Shown: positions 40,300-49,674, numbered from the stretch's first letter. The stretch is DNA of 64,000 bases from Oliverpabstia intestinalis (GCF_009696065.1 NZ_VUMS01000001.1:62001-126000); one strand, 5' to 3'. Numbers and translations are program-made. The notes: generated from the sequence alone by a model not told the origin.

Positions 40300-42312
40300 A
40301 TGAACAAATTACTGTATGGGGTGGCATATTATGATGAGTATATGCCGTGTGACCGACTGGCCAAAGATGTGGAGATGATGAAGGCAGCAGGGATCAATTT
40401 GGTGCGTATCGCAGAGTCCACCTGGAGTACCTGTGAACCGCAGGAGGGCGTGTTTGATTTCAGCCACGTGATACGGGTACTGGATGCGATGGAAGAAGCG
40501 GGCATCTCTGTGATCATCGGAACACCGACCTATGCGATCCCGACCTGGATGGTAAAATCTCATCCGGATGTACTGGCAACCACAAAGAAGGGACCAGGCA
40601 TCTATGGGGCGCGTCAGATCATGGATATCACACATCCGGTATATCGTTATTATGGGGAACGGGTGATCCGGAAACTGATGGAGGTGTCTGCACACAGAAA
40701 ATGTGTCATCGGCTTCCAGCTGGATAATGAGACAAAATATTATGACACTGCGGGAAAAAATGTGCAGGAACAGTTCGTCAAATACTTGCGGACAAAGTTT
40801 AACGATGATCTGGATGCGATGAATCAGGCGTTTGGATTGGACTACTGGAGCAACCGGATCAATGCGTGGGAAGATTTTCCGGATGTGCGTGGAACAATTA
40901 ACGGAAGTCTTGGTGCGGAGTTCCAGAAGTTTCAGAGAACGCTGGTGGATGATTATCTGCAGTGGCAGGCGGATATTGTGAAAGAGTATGCAAGGGAAGA
41001 TCAGTTCATCACCCATAACTTCGATTTTGACTGGCGGGGATATTCCTACGGAGTACAGCCGATGGTAGATCACAAACATGCAGCAAGGGCACTGACAGTA
41101 GCAGGGGTGGATATCTATCATCCGACACAGGACGAACTGACCGGTGCAGAGATTTCCTATGGCGGAGACAGTACCCGTTCACTGAAAGCAGATAATTATT
41201 TTGTTCTGGAGACAGAGGCACAGGGATTCCCGGGATGGGTTCCTTACGACGGACAGCTTCGTCTGCAGGCATTCAGTCATCTGGCTTCCGGGGCAAATAT
41301 GGTGGAATACTGGCACTGGCATTCGATCCACAATTCTTTTGAGACATACTGGAAAGGACTGTTGAGTCACGACTTTAAGGAAAACGATACGTATCGTTCT
41401 GCGAAAGTGATTGGTAAGGAGTTTGCGGAGCTGGGAAACCATCTGGTGAATCTGAAAAAACACAATAAAGTCGGTTTCCTTGTGAGCAATGAAGCACAGA
41501 CGGCTCTGGACTGGTTCCCGATTGACGGAACCGCAGGCGGTGGTGGCGGATGCAAATATAACGATGTGGTCCGGTATGTCTATGATCAGTTATATAAACT
41601 GAATGTGGAATGCGATTTCCTGTGGCCGGAAACAGAAAGTTTTGCGCAGTATGATCTGCTGGTAGTGCCGGCACTGTACGCAGCACCGGAAGCCCTGCTT
41701 CAGAAAATCAATGACTATGTGGCAGCAGGCGGTCATCTGTTTACCACATTCAAGACCGGTTTCACGGATGAGAATCTGAAGGTGTTCCATGACAGCCAGC
41801 CACATATTCTGGACCGGTGTCTGGGTATTTCCTACAGCCATTTTACGTTCCCGAAACAGGTAAAACTGTCAGGAGAGACGTATCACTGTGAAGATAATGA
41901 GTTGAAAAATTTTATGGAACTGGTGAACCCGGAAGGGGCACAGGTGCTTGCTTCTTATGATCATTATAATTGGAAGCGGTATGCGGCAGTGACGAGAAAT
42001 GCGTATGGAAAGGGAACGGCTACTTATCTCGGCTGCTGGACCGGTGATGCGATGCTTCGGGAGATCCTTACGGATGTGCTGAAGGATGCAGGATTGTGGG
42101 GTATGGAACAGGAAGTGGAGTTCCCGGTGATTATCAAGAAGGGGACAAATGATCTTGGAAAAGAAGTTGTATATTATCTGAACTATTCGCCGGAAGTACG
42201 GAATGTGATTTATCATGGCACTGATGGAGAGGAATTGTTTGGAAAGGCTGCAGTTACTGATGGACAGGTTTTGGAAATCGGGGGCTGGGATCTGAAGATT
42301 GTGGAACGGTAA
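40300..42312 (+). CDS. GH42 beta-galactosidase
   Basis: A cytoplasmic beta-galactosidase that releases galactose from the non-reducing end of galacto-oligosaccharides, lactose or host-type chains. The 670-residue protein begins LLYGVAYYDEYMPCDRLAKD, the family N terminus. It has acid/base E144 in GFQLDNETKYY and likely nucleophile E304 in YFVLETEAQGFPGW, close to E141 and E312 of the Thermus enzyme. A middle trimerisation domain (LLVVPALYAAPEALLQKINDYVAAGGHLF) and a small C-terminal beta domain follow. AGAGAGGGTAATCGA precedes the ATG. It lacks a signal peptide. Natural substrate (lacto-N-tetraose type, arabinogalactan or lactose) is not decidable from sequence. Confidence 0.93.
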   Translation: MNKLLYGVAYYDEYMPCDRLAKDVEMMKAAGINLVRIAESTWSTCEPQEGVFDFSHVIRVLDAMEEAGISVIIGTPTYAIPTWMVKSHPDVLATTKKGPGIYGARQIMDITHPVYRYYGERVIRKLMEVSAHRKCVIGFQLDNETKYYDTAGKNVQEQFVKYLRTKFNDDLDAMNQAFGLDYWSNRINAWEDFPDVRGTINGSLGAEFQKFQRTLVDDYLQWQADIVKEYAREDQFITHNFDFDWRGYSYGVQPMVDHKHAARALTVAGVDIYHPTQDELTGAEISYGGDSTRSLKADNYFVLETEAQGFPGWVPYDGQLRLQAFSHLASGANMVEYWHWHSIHNSFETYWKGLLSHDFKENDTYRSAKVIGKEFAELGNHLVNLKKHNKVGFLVSNEAQTALDWFPIDGTAGGGGGCKYNDVVRYVYDQLYKLNVECDFLWPETESFAQYDLLVVPALYAAPEALLQKINDYVAAGGHLFTTFKTGFTDENLKVFHDSQPHILDRCLGISYSHFTFPKQVKLSGETYHCEDNELKNFMELVNPEGAQVLASYDHYNWKRYAAVTRNAYGKGTATYLGCWTGDAMLREILTDVLKDAGLWGMEQEVEFPVIIKKGTNDLGKEVVYYLNYSPEVRNVIYHGTDGEELFGKAAVTDGQVLEIGGWDLKIVER

Positions 42313-42322
42313 ATAAAAGGGG

Positions 42323-42365
42323 AGCTGTCCTTCATGGATGAAAACTATGGAGGACGGCTTTTTTT
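42323..42365 (+). terminator. terminator after the GH42 gene
   Basis: AGCTGTCCTTCAT pairs with ATGGAGGACGGCT, allowing two G-T type pairs, followed by TTTTTT. Confidence 0.75.
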
Positions 42366-42440
42366 GCTTTGTCTATCCCCCGGATGAGGATATAAAAAAG
42401 AAAAAAGTGCGAAAATATCGGTTGAAAAAAGGATAAAAAT

Positions 42441-42584
42441 ATAACCCCACAGGGGGCTTGCGAGGAGAGAAAAGACAGGTTATGATAGGCACACAACAGA
42501 AGAAGGTTGTAAGTTCGCTCAGACCGTACTGCCTCCTCCGCATCTAAAAGCAGTATGGGTTGGAAAGCAAATAATGTCAGAAGT
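42441..42584 (+). ncRNA. structured leader RNA, candidate unclassified riboswitch
   Basis: Three helices follow one another: ATAACC/GGTTAT (42441-42446 with 42478-42483), ACAAC/GTTGT (42493-42497 with 42506-42510) and CCGTACTGC/GCAGTATGG (42524-42532 with 42550-42558, one G-T pair). The loop of the first contains GCGAGGAG (42460-42467), which can pair with CTCCTCCGC (42533-42541) in the loop of the third, giving a possible kissing interaction of eight pairs with one bulge. An intrinsic terminator follows at 42587. I could not match it to T-box, purine, lysine, cobalamin, SAM, NiCo, ykkC or Mn riboswitch consensus sequences from memory. Confidence 0.55.
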
Positions 42585-42586
42585 GA

Positions 42587-42624
42587 GGAAAGAAATCCGG
42601 GAAAGATTCCTTTCCTTTCTTTTT
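42587..42624 (+). terminator. attenuator terminator before the ABC operon
   Basis: GGAAAGAAATC and GATTCCTTTCC form an 11-bp stem with one mismatch and a CGGGAAA loop, followed by TTTCTTTTT. It ends 24 bases before the start codon of the substrate-binding-protein gene and after the structured leader, so it should act as a transcriptional switch. Confidence 0.75.
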
Positions 42625-42648
42625 ACAGAAATCTGAAAGGGGAAACAT

Positions 42649-44262
42649 ATGAAGAAGAAAATGGTTGCGGTATTGCTCGCAGCAGGTCTGGTGATATCGC
42701 TGGCGGCCTGTGGGGGTACATCAGAAACAGGTAATACTGCGGATGTGAAGACGGGGAATGAGGAAACAGCAGATGATGAACCTGCAGAAGAAGCAGAAAA
42801 TACAGAAGAATCTACACTGACATACGGATCCGGAGATTATACACGGATCAATCCTGCGATGGATGAGCACTGCGAGATCAATGTGCTGTTATTTAACGGA
42901 CTGACTGCTCATGATGCGGATGATCAGGTAGTGCCGGGGCTTGCAGAAAGTTGGGATTATGATGAAGATACTTATACCTATACATTCCACATCAGAGATG
43001 GAATTAAATGGCATGATGGGGAACCATTTACGGCAGACGATGTAAAATTTACAATAGAAGCGATCATGGATCCGGACAACGGATCGGAGAATGCACCAAA
43101 TTATGAAGATGTGCAGGAAATTACAGTCACAGATGACCAGACGATTGCCTTTAAACTGGCAGAACCAAATGTGGCATTTCTGGAATATATGACAATGGCG
43201 ATTTTGCCAAAACATCTTCTGGATGGAGAAGATATGCAGGAGTCGGATTTCTTCCGTCATCCGATAGGAACAGGTCCATATAAGCTGGAAAGTTGGGATG
43301 CAGGGCAGTCAATTGTCATGGTGAAAAATGAAGATTACTACCTTGGCAGTCCGAAAATCGATAAAGTAATCTTTAAGATTGTAGAGGATGACAATACACA
43401 GGCAGTACAGTTACAGTCCGGTGAGATTGATATGGCTCTGTTAGATCCGAAAAATGCACAGAGTTTTAAGGATACAGAAGATTATACCTGTTATGATATG
43501 ACAACTTCGGATTATCGTGGTATTATGTTTAATTTCGGCAACGATTACTGGACGGAAAATAAAGATATTATTCCGGCAGTATGTTATGGTATTGACCGGC
43601 AGGCAATTATTGATGCAGTGCTTCTGGGTCAGGGAATGCCGGCCTATGGTCCATTGCAGAGAAATATCTACAATGATGAGAAGGTGGAACATTATGATTA
43701 TAATCCGGAAAAGGCAAAAGAGATTCTTGAGAATGCGGGATGTACCATGGACGATGATGGTTTCTACGAGAGAAATGGAGAAGAAATCGGCTTTGTAATC
43801 AGCGTCATGTCCGGAGAACAGGATCGAATTGATATTGCACAGGCAGCGGCACAGCAGTTGCAGGAGATCGGCATCAACTGTACGGTAGATATTCCGGCAC
43901 AGATGGACTGGGGAGGACAGATGGCCTGCCTGATCGGCTGGGGAAGCCCGTTTGATGCAGATGATCATACCTACAAAGTTTTCGGAACGGATAAAGGAGC
44001 CAATTATTCCGGTTATTCCAATGAAAAAGTGGATGAATATCTGACACTGGCAAGACAGTATGAAGATCAGGAAACCCGTGCGAAATATTATGATCTTTTC
44101 CAGGAAGAGCTGGCAAAGGATCCGGCATATGCATTTATCTGTTATATTGATGCCAATTATGTGGCGGATTCGGATATCAAAGGAATCTCCGAAAAGACCG
44201 TACTTGGTCATCACGGAGTTGGTATTTTCTGGAATATTCAGGAATGGGAAATCGTGAAATAA
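42649..44262 (+). CDS. family 5 substrate-binding lipoprotein of a peptide/nickel-type ABC importer
   Basis: Extracellular ligand-binding component, anchored by a lipid. The 537-residue protein has a lipoprotein signal MKKKMVAVLLAAGLVISLAAC with lipobox LAAC, an acidic tether, then SBP_bac_5 motifs: TYTFHIRDGIKWHDGEPFTADDVKFTIEAI, HPIGTGPYKLESW, IDRQAIIDAVLLGQG and YNPEKAKEILENAG. Ligands of this family include oligopeptides, nickel complexes and opines. The DHTYKVFGTDKGANYSGYSN and GHHGVGIFWN region recalls proteins annotated as nickel binders, which is only suggestive. It is the first gene of the operon and sits behind a regulated leader. Confidence 0.88.
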   Translation: MKKKMVAVLLAAGLVISLAACGGTSETGNTADVKTGNEETADDEPAEEAENTEESTLTYGSGDYTRINPAMDEHCEINVLLFNGLTAHDADDQVVPGLAESWDYDEDTYTYTFHIRDGIKWHDGEPFTADDVKFTIEAIMDPDNGSENAPNYEDVQEITVTDDQTIAFKLAEPNVAFLEYMTMAILPKHLLDGEDMQESDFFRHPIGTGPYKLESWDAGQSIVMVKNEDYYLGSPKIDKVIFKIVEDDNTQAVQLQSGEIDMALLDPKNAQSFKDTEDYTCYDMTTSDYRGIMFNFGNDYWTENKDIIPAVCYGIDRQAIIDAVLLGQGMPAYGPLQRNIYNDEKVEHYDYNPEKAKEILENAGCTMDDDGFYERNGEEIGFVISVMSGEQDRIDIAQAAAQQLQEIGINCTVDIPAQMDWGGQMACLIGWGSPFDADDHTYKVFGTDKGANYSGYSNEKVDEYLTLARQYEDQETRAKYYDLFQEELAKDPAYAFICYIDANYVADSDIKGISEKTVLGHHGVGIFWNIQEWEIVK

Positions 44263-44281
44263 AAAGAAAGATGAGAGATGC

Positions 44282-44305
44282 AAAGAGACTGGTAACAGTC
44301 TCTTT
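44282..44305 (+). terminator. intercistronic hairpin between the binding protein and ATPase genes
   Basis: AAAGAGACT and AGTCTCTTT form a perfect 9-bp stem around GGTAAC. Such a partial terminator or mRNA-stabilising stem after the first gene would keep the binding protein in excess over the membrane components. Confidence 0.6.
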
Positions 44306-44327
44306 ATGCAGTTTTGAGAGGTTAGTC

Positions 44328-45344
44328 ATGAATGAGTTACTGAAGGCAGAACATCTGTCAGTAAGCTTTTTTACGGATGCCGGTGAAGTGGAAGCGGTTC
44401 GGGATGTAAGTTTTACTGTGGAAAAAGGGGAAGTACTGGCCATTGTGGGAGAATCCGGGTGCGGAAAGAGTGCATTGTGCAAAAGTATTATGAAATTACT
44501 TCCGAAGACAGCAAAAATCAAGTCCGGGAAAATACTGGTGAATGGAGCGGATATTACGGACTATACGGAAAAGAATATGTCACGGCTGCGTGGAGAACTT
44601 TTTTCGATGGTCTTTCAGGATCCGATGACATCTCTGAATCCGACGATCACGGTTGGAAAACAGATCGGGGAGGCGGTGAGGATCCATAATAAAAAAATGT
44701 CGAGAGGACAGATCAGAAAAAGAGTTATAGAACTGATGCAGTTGGTGGAAATAGACAGACCGGAAGAAAGGATCCGTCAGTATCCTCATGAATTTTCCGG
44801 GGGTATGCGTCAGAGAGCAGTTATGGCAATTGCCCTTGCCGGTGATCCGAAGATTTTGTTTGCCGACGAACCTACGACTGCGTTGGATGTGACGATTCAG
44901 GCGCAGATTCTTGATGTTTTCCGGAGAATCCAGAAAAAAATGGAGATGGCAACCGTCTTTATCAGCCATGATCTTGGTGTTGTAGCAGGAGTGGCAGACC
45001 GTGTAGCTGTTATGTATGCGGGAAAGATTGTGGAAATCGGGACAGCAGAGGAAATTTTTTATGATCCAAGGCATCCGTATACCTGGGGACTGCTACAATC
45101 ACTTCCCATCCTGGCAGGAGAAAAAGAATGGCTTCCGACACTGCCTGGCATGCCGCCTACTCTGATTCATCCGCCAAAGGGTGACGCGTTTGCGGAAAGG
45201 AACGTATATGCAATGAGAATAGACTATGAAAAAGAGCCTCCTATGTTTCGGGTTACAGATACTCATTATGCGGCGACCTGGCTGCTGGATGAGCGGGCGC
45301 CGAAGGTGAAGGTTCCGACGGGAGGACAAAGGGATGGAGAATGA
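44328..45344 (+). CDS. OppD/DppD-type ABC ATPase
   Basis: First of the two ATPases of the importer, 338 residues. Walker A GESGCGKSALCKSIMK, Q-loop VFQDPMTSLNPTI, signature FSGGMRQRAVMAIAL, Walker B ILFADEPTTALDVT and switch His in FISHDLGVVAG are all intact. The C-terminal oligopeptide-transport extension (HPYTWGLLQSLPIL...LPTLPGMPPTLIHPPKGDAFAERN) identifies the OppD/DppD type, although the CxxC/Cys-rich iron-sulfur ligands of some relatives are not evident. ATG 44328 follows TTGAGAGGTTAGTC. The next gene overlaps its 3' end by 11 bases. Confidence 0.93.
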   Translation: MNELLKAEHLSVSFFTDAGEVEAVRDVSFTVEKGEVLAIVGESGCGKSALCKSIMKLLPKTAKIKSGKILVNGADITDYTEKNMSRLRGELFSMVFQDPMTSLNPTITVGKQIGEAVRIHNKKMSRGQIRKRVIELMQLVEIDRPEERIRQYPHEFSGGMRQRAVMAIALAGDPKILFADEPTTALDVTIQAQILDVFRRIQKKMEMATVFISHDLGVVAGVADRVAVMYAGKIVEIGTAEEIFYDPRHPYTWGLLQSLPILAGEKEWLPTLPGMPPTLIHPPKGDAFAERNVYAMRIDYEKEPPMFRVTDTHYAATWLLDERAPKVKVPTGGQRDGE

Positions 45345-46158
45345 TATTATACTGGATGTGCAGCATCTTTCACATGTGTTCCGGCTGAACCGGAAAACAA
45401 AAGTCAAAGCAGTAAACGATGTTTCTTTTCGGATAAAAAAAGGTGAAATTTACGGACTGGTAGGAGAATCCGGATCCGGGAAATCCACAGTGGCACGCTG
45501 TGTCATGAATATATACAAACCTTCCGGGGGAGAAGTCTTTTATAAAGGGATTCCTGTCTGTAAAAACAGGGAATTTCAAAAAAACCGGAAAATGTTGCAG
45601 ATGACGAGGCAGATGATTTTTCAGGACTCAGCTTCCAGTCTGAATCCGGGAATAAAAGTCAGAGATATCGTGGCGGAACCGCTGCGTATTCAGTCACGGA
45701 AAATCCGTACAGATAAAAGAGAAATAGAAAAACAGCTGGAGATGGTGGGACTTGACGGTAGTTATCTGGAGAAATATCCGTATGAATTGTCCGGTGGGCA
45801 ACGACAGAGAGTGGCAATTGCACGGGCACTGTTAGCAAAACCGGATCTGATTGTGGCAGATGAGCCAATCGCATCGCTGGATGTATCTATTCAGGCACAG
45901 ATGGTCAATTTGTTTCGAAAATTGCAGAAAGAGCAGGGATTTTCCTTTCTTTTTATTGCACATGATCTCTCGATGGTGAGATTCCTGTGCGATCGGACCG
46001 GAGTTATGTATCATGGAGGACTGGTTGAAGAAGGAACCACAAAGGATGTGTTTTCACATCCGGAACATAAATATACAAAAGCATTGCTAGAAGCAATTCC
46101 CGTACCGGATCCGAGGGAAGAACGAAACAGAAGGGTGATGAAGTGCAATGAGGGGTGA
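45334..46158 (+). CDS. OppF/DppF-type ABC ATPase
   Basis: Second ATPase, 274 residues: Walker A GESGSGKSTVARCVMN, signature LSGGQRQRVAIARAL, Walker B LIVADEPIASLDVS, and AHDLSMVRFLCDR. It pairs with the preceding ATPase as a heterodimer to energise transport. GGAGGACAAAGGG before the ATG lies within the end of the upstream gene, so translation is probably coupled. The 3' end overlaps the permease gene by 11 bases. Confidence 0.93.
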   Translation: MENDIILDVQHLSHVFRLNRKTKVKAVNDVSFRIKKGEIYGLVGESGSGKSTVARCVMNIYKPSGGEVFYKGIPVCKNREFQKNRKMLQMTRQMIFQDSASSLNPGIKVRDIVAEPLRIQSRKIRTDKREIEKQLEMVGLDGSYLEKYPYELSGGQRQRVAIARALLAKPDLIVADEPIASLDVSIQAQMVNLFRKLQKEQGFSFLFIAHDLSMVRFLCDRTGVMYHGGLVEEGTTKDVFSHPEHKYTKALLEAIPVPDPREERNRRVMKCNEG

Positions 46159-47155
46159 ACAGGTATTATATTATGGGAAAAAATTGCTGATTTTTATCAT
46201 CAGTGTATGGGTACTGTCTCTTGTAACGTTTTATGTGTCCAGACTTGCACCGGGAGATCCGCTGATTTCTTACTATGGAGAACGCGTGGAAAAGATGAGC
46301 CCGGAAGAAAGGGAATGGGCAGAGGAGAAAATGGGGCTGAATGAGAAAATATCTGTGCAGTATGCAAGGTGGATCCGTCAGGCATTTCATGGGAATTTTG
46401 GAATTTCCTATAAATATAAAATGGATGTACTGGAGGTATTGAAAAGCAGAATCGGCAATACACTGGTTCTCGGAGGAATTGGCTTTCTGGTCATATTTTT
46501 CGGATCGTTGTTTCTGGGAGTGGTGTGTGCATGGAAAGAGGGCGGATGGACAGACCGGATGATCTGTAAAGTGGGAACGGTAATCAGCTGTGTACCGGAG
46601 TTCTGGCTGGCGCTGGTACTGATTCTTGTATTTTCTGTTTCTCTTCGATGGCTTCCGAGTTCAGGAGCTTATGCGGTAGGCAGGGAAAATAATATTATGG
46701 ATCGGATTGTACATATGATTCTTCCTCTGACGGTTATTGTGACGGAACATCTCTGGTATTACGGCTATATGATCCGGAATAAAATGCTGGATGAGATCCG
46801 GGCAGAGTATGTATTGCTGGCGAAAGCAAAAGGAATGAAAAAGTCCCGGATCATGCTTTTTCATTGCATGAGAAATATCATGCCGGCGTATCTAAGTATT
46901 ATGGCAATTTCTGTGGCACACATTATGGGTGGAACGTACGTGGTGGAAACGGTTTTTTCCTATCCTGGAATCGGCACACTGGCATATGAAAGTGCCCGCT
47001 ATAAAGACTATAACCTGCTGATGGTAGTCAGCCTGCTGTCCGGGATTATAGTGATTGTCTGTAATATGGCAGCACAGATTATTAATGAAAGGATCGATCC
47101 GAGAATCCGCATCAGCAGACAGCCGGATATGCAGGAGGTGAGGGAATATGAATGA
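46148..47155 (+). CDS. OppB/DppB-type ABC permease
   Basis: Membrane subunit, 335 residues, with an N-terminal helix (KKLLIFIISVWVLSLVTFYVSRLAPGDPL), a periplasm-facing loop, and five more helices. The EAA loop that contacts the ATPases is EYVLLAKAKGMKKSRIMLFHCMRNIMPAY. GGTYVVETVFSYPGIGTLAYESA is the standard family signature. It is translationally coupled to its neighbours by overlaps on both sides (11 and 8 bases). Confidence 0.93.
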   Translation: MRGEQVLYYGKKLLIFIISVWVLSLVTFYVSRLAPGDPLISYYGERVEKMSPEEREWAEEKMGLNEKISVQYARWIRQAFHGNFGISYKYKMDVLEVLKSRIGNTLVLGGIGFLVIFFGSLFLGVVCAWKEGGWTDRMICKVGTVISCVPEFWLALVLILVFSVSLRWLPSSGAYAVGRENNIMDRIVHMILPLTVIVTEHLWYYGYMIRNKMLDEIRAEYVLLAKAKGMKKSRIMLFHCMRNIMPAYLSIMAISVAHIMGGTYVVETVFSYPGIGTLAYESARYKDYNLLMVVSLLSGIIVIVCNMAAQIINERIDPRIRISRQPDMQEVREYE

Positions 47156-48038
47156 TCCGTTTGAAATTGTCGGTATAAGGCAGGAACTTCAGAATCATCA
47201 GATGCAGGAACAAGAAAACAGACGGTACCGGGCAATTCCCTGGTTTTCTGTTGTTGTTCTGCTGATAATTGTCGGGGGATGCCTGTTTTGTGAAAAGTTT
47301 ATGACAAAAGATCCGTCTTATATGGATCTGAAAAATTATACTGTCGCACCATGCAGGGAGTTTCTGTTTGGAACAGATACTATGGGACGGGACATTTTCT
47401 CCATGATATGGTATGGTGGACGGCAGTCTCTGTTTATAGGATTTGTGGCAACAATGGTATCCACCGGTATTGCAATTATATTTGGAACAGTCAGTGGTCT
47501 GGCACCGGAATGGCTGGATATGTTACTTATGAGAATGACAGAGATTTTGCTGAGCATTCCCAATCTGCTTTTGGTTATTTTTCTGCAGGCGATTCTGGGG
47601 AAGGCAAATGTGCTGAGTCTGTCGCTGGTTATAGGAGTTACAAGCTGGACCAGTATAGCGAAAGTAGTAAGAACAGAAGTGCGTCAGCTAAGAAGCAATG
47701 AATATGTAGTTGCAGCCAGATGTATGGGTGGCGGCTTTTTCTATATTCTCCGGAAACATCTTGCCCCCAACTTTTTATCTTCTATTATGTTCATGGTAGT
47801 TATGAATATTCGAAGTGCGATTGTGGAAGAATCTACGCTGAGCTTTATGGGGATCGGGTTGCCACTGGAGATCATCTCCTGGGGAAGCATGCTGTCACTG
47901 TCAGAAAAAGCACTGCTTACCGATGGCTGGTGGATCATTCTGATTCCCGGGGCGTTTCTTGTTGTAACCTTATTGGCCATTACCGGGATAGGAGATTATC
48001 TGAGAAAAGAGTTGAATAAGAAAGAGAGTTATCTGTAG
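47148..48038 (+). CDS. OppC/DppC-type ABC permease
   Basis: Second membrane subunit, 296 residues: a single N-terminal helix (FSVVVLLIIVGGCLFCEKF), the family FGTDTMGRDIFSMIWYGGRQSLFIGF, and the EAA loop RSNEYVVAARCMGGGFFYILRKHLAPNF. It ends the operon. The gene order is binding protein, ATPase, ATPase, permease, permease, whereas the familiar Opp order places permeases before ATPases. No terminator is obvious before the repeat at 48155. Confidence 0.93.
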   Translation: MNDPFEIVGIRQELQNHQMQEQENRRYRAIPWFSVVVLLIIVGGCLFCEKFMTKDPSYMDLKNYTVAPCREFLFGTDTMGRDIFSMIWYGGRQSLFIGFVATMVSTGIAIIFGTVSGLAPEWLDMLLMRMTEILLSIPNLLLVIFLQAILGKANVLSLSLVIGVTSWTSIAKVVRTEVRQLRSNEYVVAARCMGGGFFYILRKHLAPNFLSSIMFMVVMNIRSAIVEESTLSFMGIGLPLEIISWGSMLSLSEKALLTDGWWIILIPGAFLVVTLLAITGIGDYLRKELNKKESYL

Positions 48039-48154
48039 AGCGGAAGAAAATGCGATATGACGGATTCTTTTCTGACATTTTTTCTCATTCTGTTGTTTTT
48101 GATTGCATCTTTTTTTGAAACAAAGTAAAATACTAATGGAAAAAATGAAATAAC

Positions 48155-48387
48155 GTAACTGTTCAGTACCTTCACAGTTACGAGCCAAAATGCATTTAAA
48201 CGATAAAATCACGCTTTGCGAGTTTTTATCGTTATCGCGGCACTCCTCAAGGTTCCGTGCAAGCACGGACTTTGACTCGTTGCTCGCGTAAATCACCTTC
48301 GGTGATGGCATTTTGGCTTGTATGTCTCGGGATTTTGAAATATTCATGTCAAAACATCTCGTGGGACAGTGGCTACTGAATAGTTAC
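48155..48387. mobile_element. 233-bp GTAAC-family element, copy 2, with exact 8-bp target duplication
   Basis: Nearly identical to the copy at 30189-30421 (same length and same ends), flanked by GAAATAAC on both sides (48147-48154 and 48388-48395). It inserted 30 bases upstream of the malic enzyme start codon, so the malic enzyme promoter is either within the element or upstream of it. The remaining 116 bp between the permease gene and the element show no gene. Confidence 0.87.
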
Positions 48388-48416
48388 GAAATAACAATAT
48401 ATGCAGGAGGAGAAAC

Positions 48417-49589
48417 ATGGATAACAAAGAATTCGCTTTACAGGAACACGAAAAATGGGCTGGAAAAATCGAAGTGATTAGTCGTGCAAAACTGGATACT
48501 CCGGAAGATCTGGCTGTCTGCTATACACCGGGTGTTGCGGAACCCTGCATCAAAATATCAGAGGATGTGGATCTTTCTTATAAATATACCCGTCGTCACA
48601 ACATGGTAGCGGTCGTTACAGACGGAAGTGCCGTACTGGGACTGGGTGATATCGGACCGGAGGCAGGTATGCCGGTTATGGAAGGAAAATGCTGTCTGTT
48701 CAAGGCATTTGGCGATGTGGATGCATTTCCGTTGTGTGTGCGCACCAAAGATGTGGACGAGATCGTAAAGACTGTCAGCCTGCTGGCAGGAAGTTTCGGT
48801 GGAGTTAATCTGGAAGATATCTCCGCACCGCGTTGTTTTGAGATCGAACGCAAGTTAAAAGAGTGTTGTGATATTCCGATCTTTCATGATGACCAGCACG
48901 GAACCGCAGTGGTAACAATGGCAGCTATGCTCAATGCGCTGAAAGTAGTCGGAAAGAAGATTGATGAGATCAAAGTAGTAACTTCCGGAGCAGGTGCAGC
49001 CGGTATCGCGATCATCAAACTGCTGATCAGTATGGGCTTGAAAAATGTGATCATGTGTGACCGGAAGGGTGCGATCTACAAAGGCCGTGAAGGACTGAAC
49101 AAAGAAAAAGAAGAGATGGCTGAGATCTCCAACAGGAACATGGAAAAAGGAAGTCTGGCAGATGTGATCAAGGGGGCAGACGTATTTATCGGTGTATCCG
49201 CACCGGGAACGGTGACACAGGAAATGGTTCGCACAATGGCTCCGAATCCGATTCTTTTCCCGATGGCAAACCCGACACCGGAGATTATGCCGGAAGAGGC
49301 AAAGGCTGCAGGTGCAGCTGTGATCGGAACTGGAAGAAGTGACTTCCCGAACCAGATCAATAATGTACTGGCATTCCCGGGTATCTTCCGTGGCGCACTG
49401 GATGTGAGAGCGAGCGATATCAACGATGAGATGAAGGTAGCCGCTGCATATGCGATCGCAAATATTATCACGGATGAGGAGAGAAATGCAGAGTATATCA
49501 TTCCCAATCCATTTGACAAACGGGTGGCAAAGGCGGTTGCCGAGGCAGTTGCGAAGGCTGCAAGAGATACGGGAGTTGCAAGAATCTAA
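48417..49589 (+). CDS. NAD(P)-dependent malic enzyme
   Basis: Oxidatively decarboxylates malate to pyruvate and carbon dioxide, yielding NAD(P)H. The 390-residue length fits the short bacterial type. Motifs are AVCYTPGVAEPC with the catalytic Tyr, VTDGSAVLGLGDIGPEAGMPVMEGK with the catalytic Lys, GGVNLEDISAPRCFEIE with metal ligands, FHDDQHGTAVV, a Rossmann TSGAGAAGIAI, and ALSNPT-like FPMANPTPEIMPEEA. NAD versus NADP cannot be settled by eye. GCAGGAGGAG precedes the ATG. Its immediate upstream DNA is a mobile repeat. Confidence 0.94.
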   Translation: MDNKEFALQEHEKWAGKIEVISRAKLDTPEDLAVCYTPGVAEPCIKISEDVDLSYKYTRRHNMVAVVTDGSAVLGLGDIGPEAGMPVMEGKCCLFKAFGDVDAFPLCVRTKDVDEIVKTVSLLAGSFGGVNLEDISAPRCFEIERKLKECCDIPIFHDDQHGTAVVTMAAMLNALKVVGKKIDEIKVVTSGAGAAGIAIIKLLISMGLKNVIMCDRKGAIYKGREGLNKEKEEMAEISNRNMEKGSLADVIKGADVFIGVSAPGTVTQEMVRTMAPNPILFPMANPTPEIMPEEAKAAGAAVIGTGRSDFPNQINNVLAFPGIFRGALDVRASDINDEMKVAAAYAIANIITDEERNAEYIIPNPFDKRVAKAVAEAVAKAARDTGVARI

Positions 49590-49674
49590 GAAATTCAGAA
49601 GCTGCTGTGGTGATGGAGTGGCTGTGTGTATAGTTGCTCAGGCGGGAAAGTGATAGAAAAACAGAAAATCAGAT

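Noticed and set aside
42441-42624. Assignment of the leader RNA to the NiCo riboswitch because of the nickel/peptide-type operon.
   Set aside because: The conserved sequence blocks I recall for that class are not present in the expected order; class left open.
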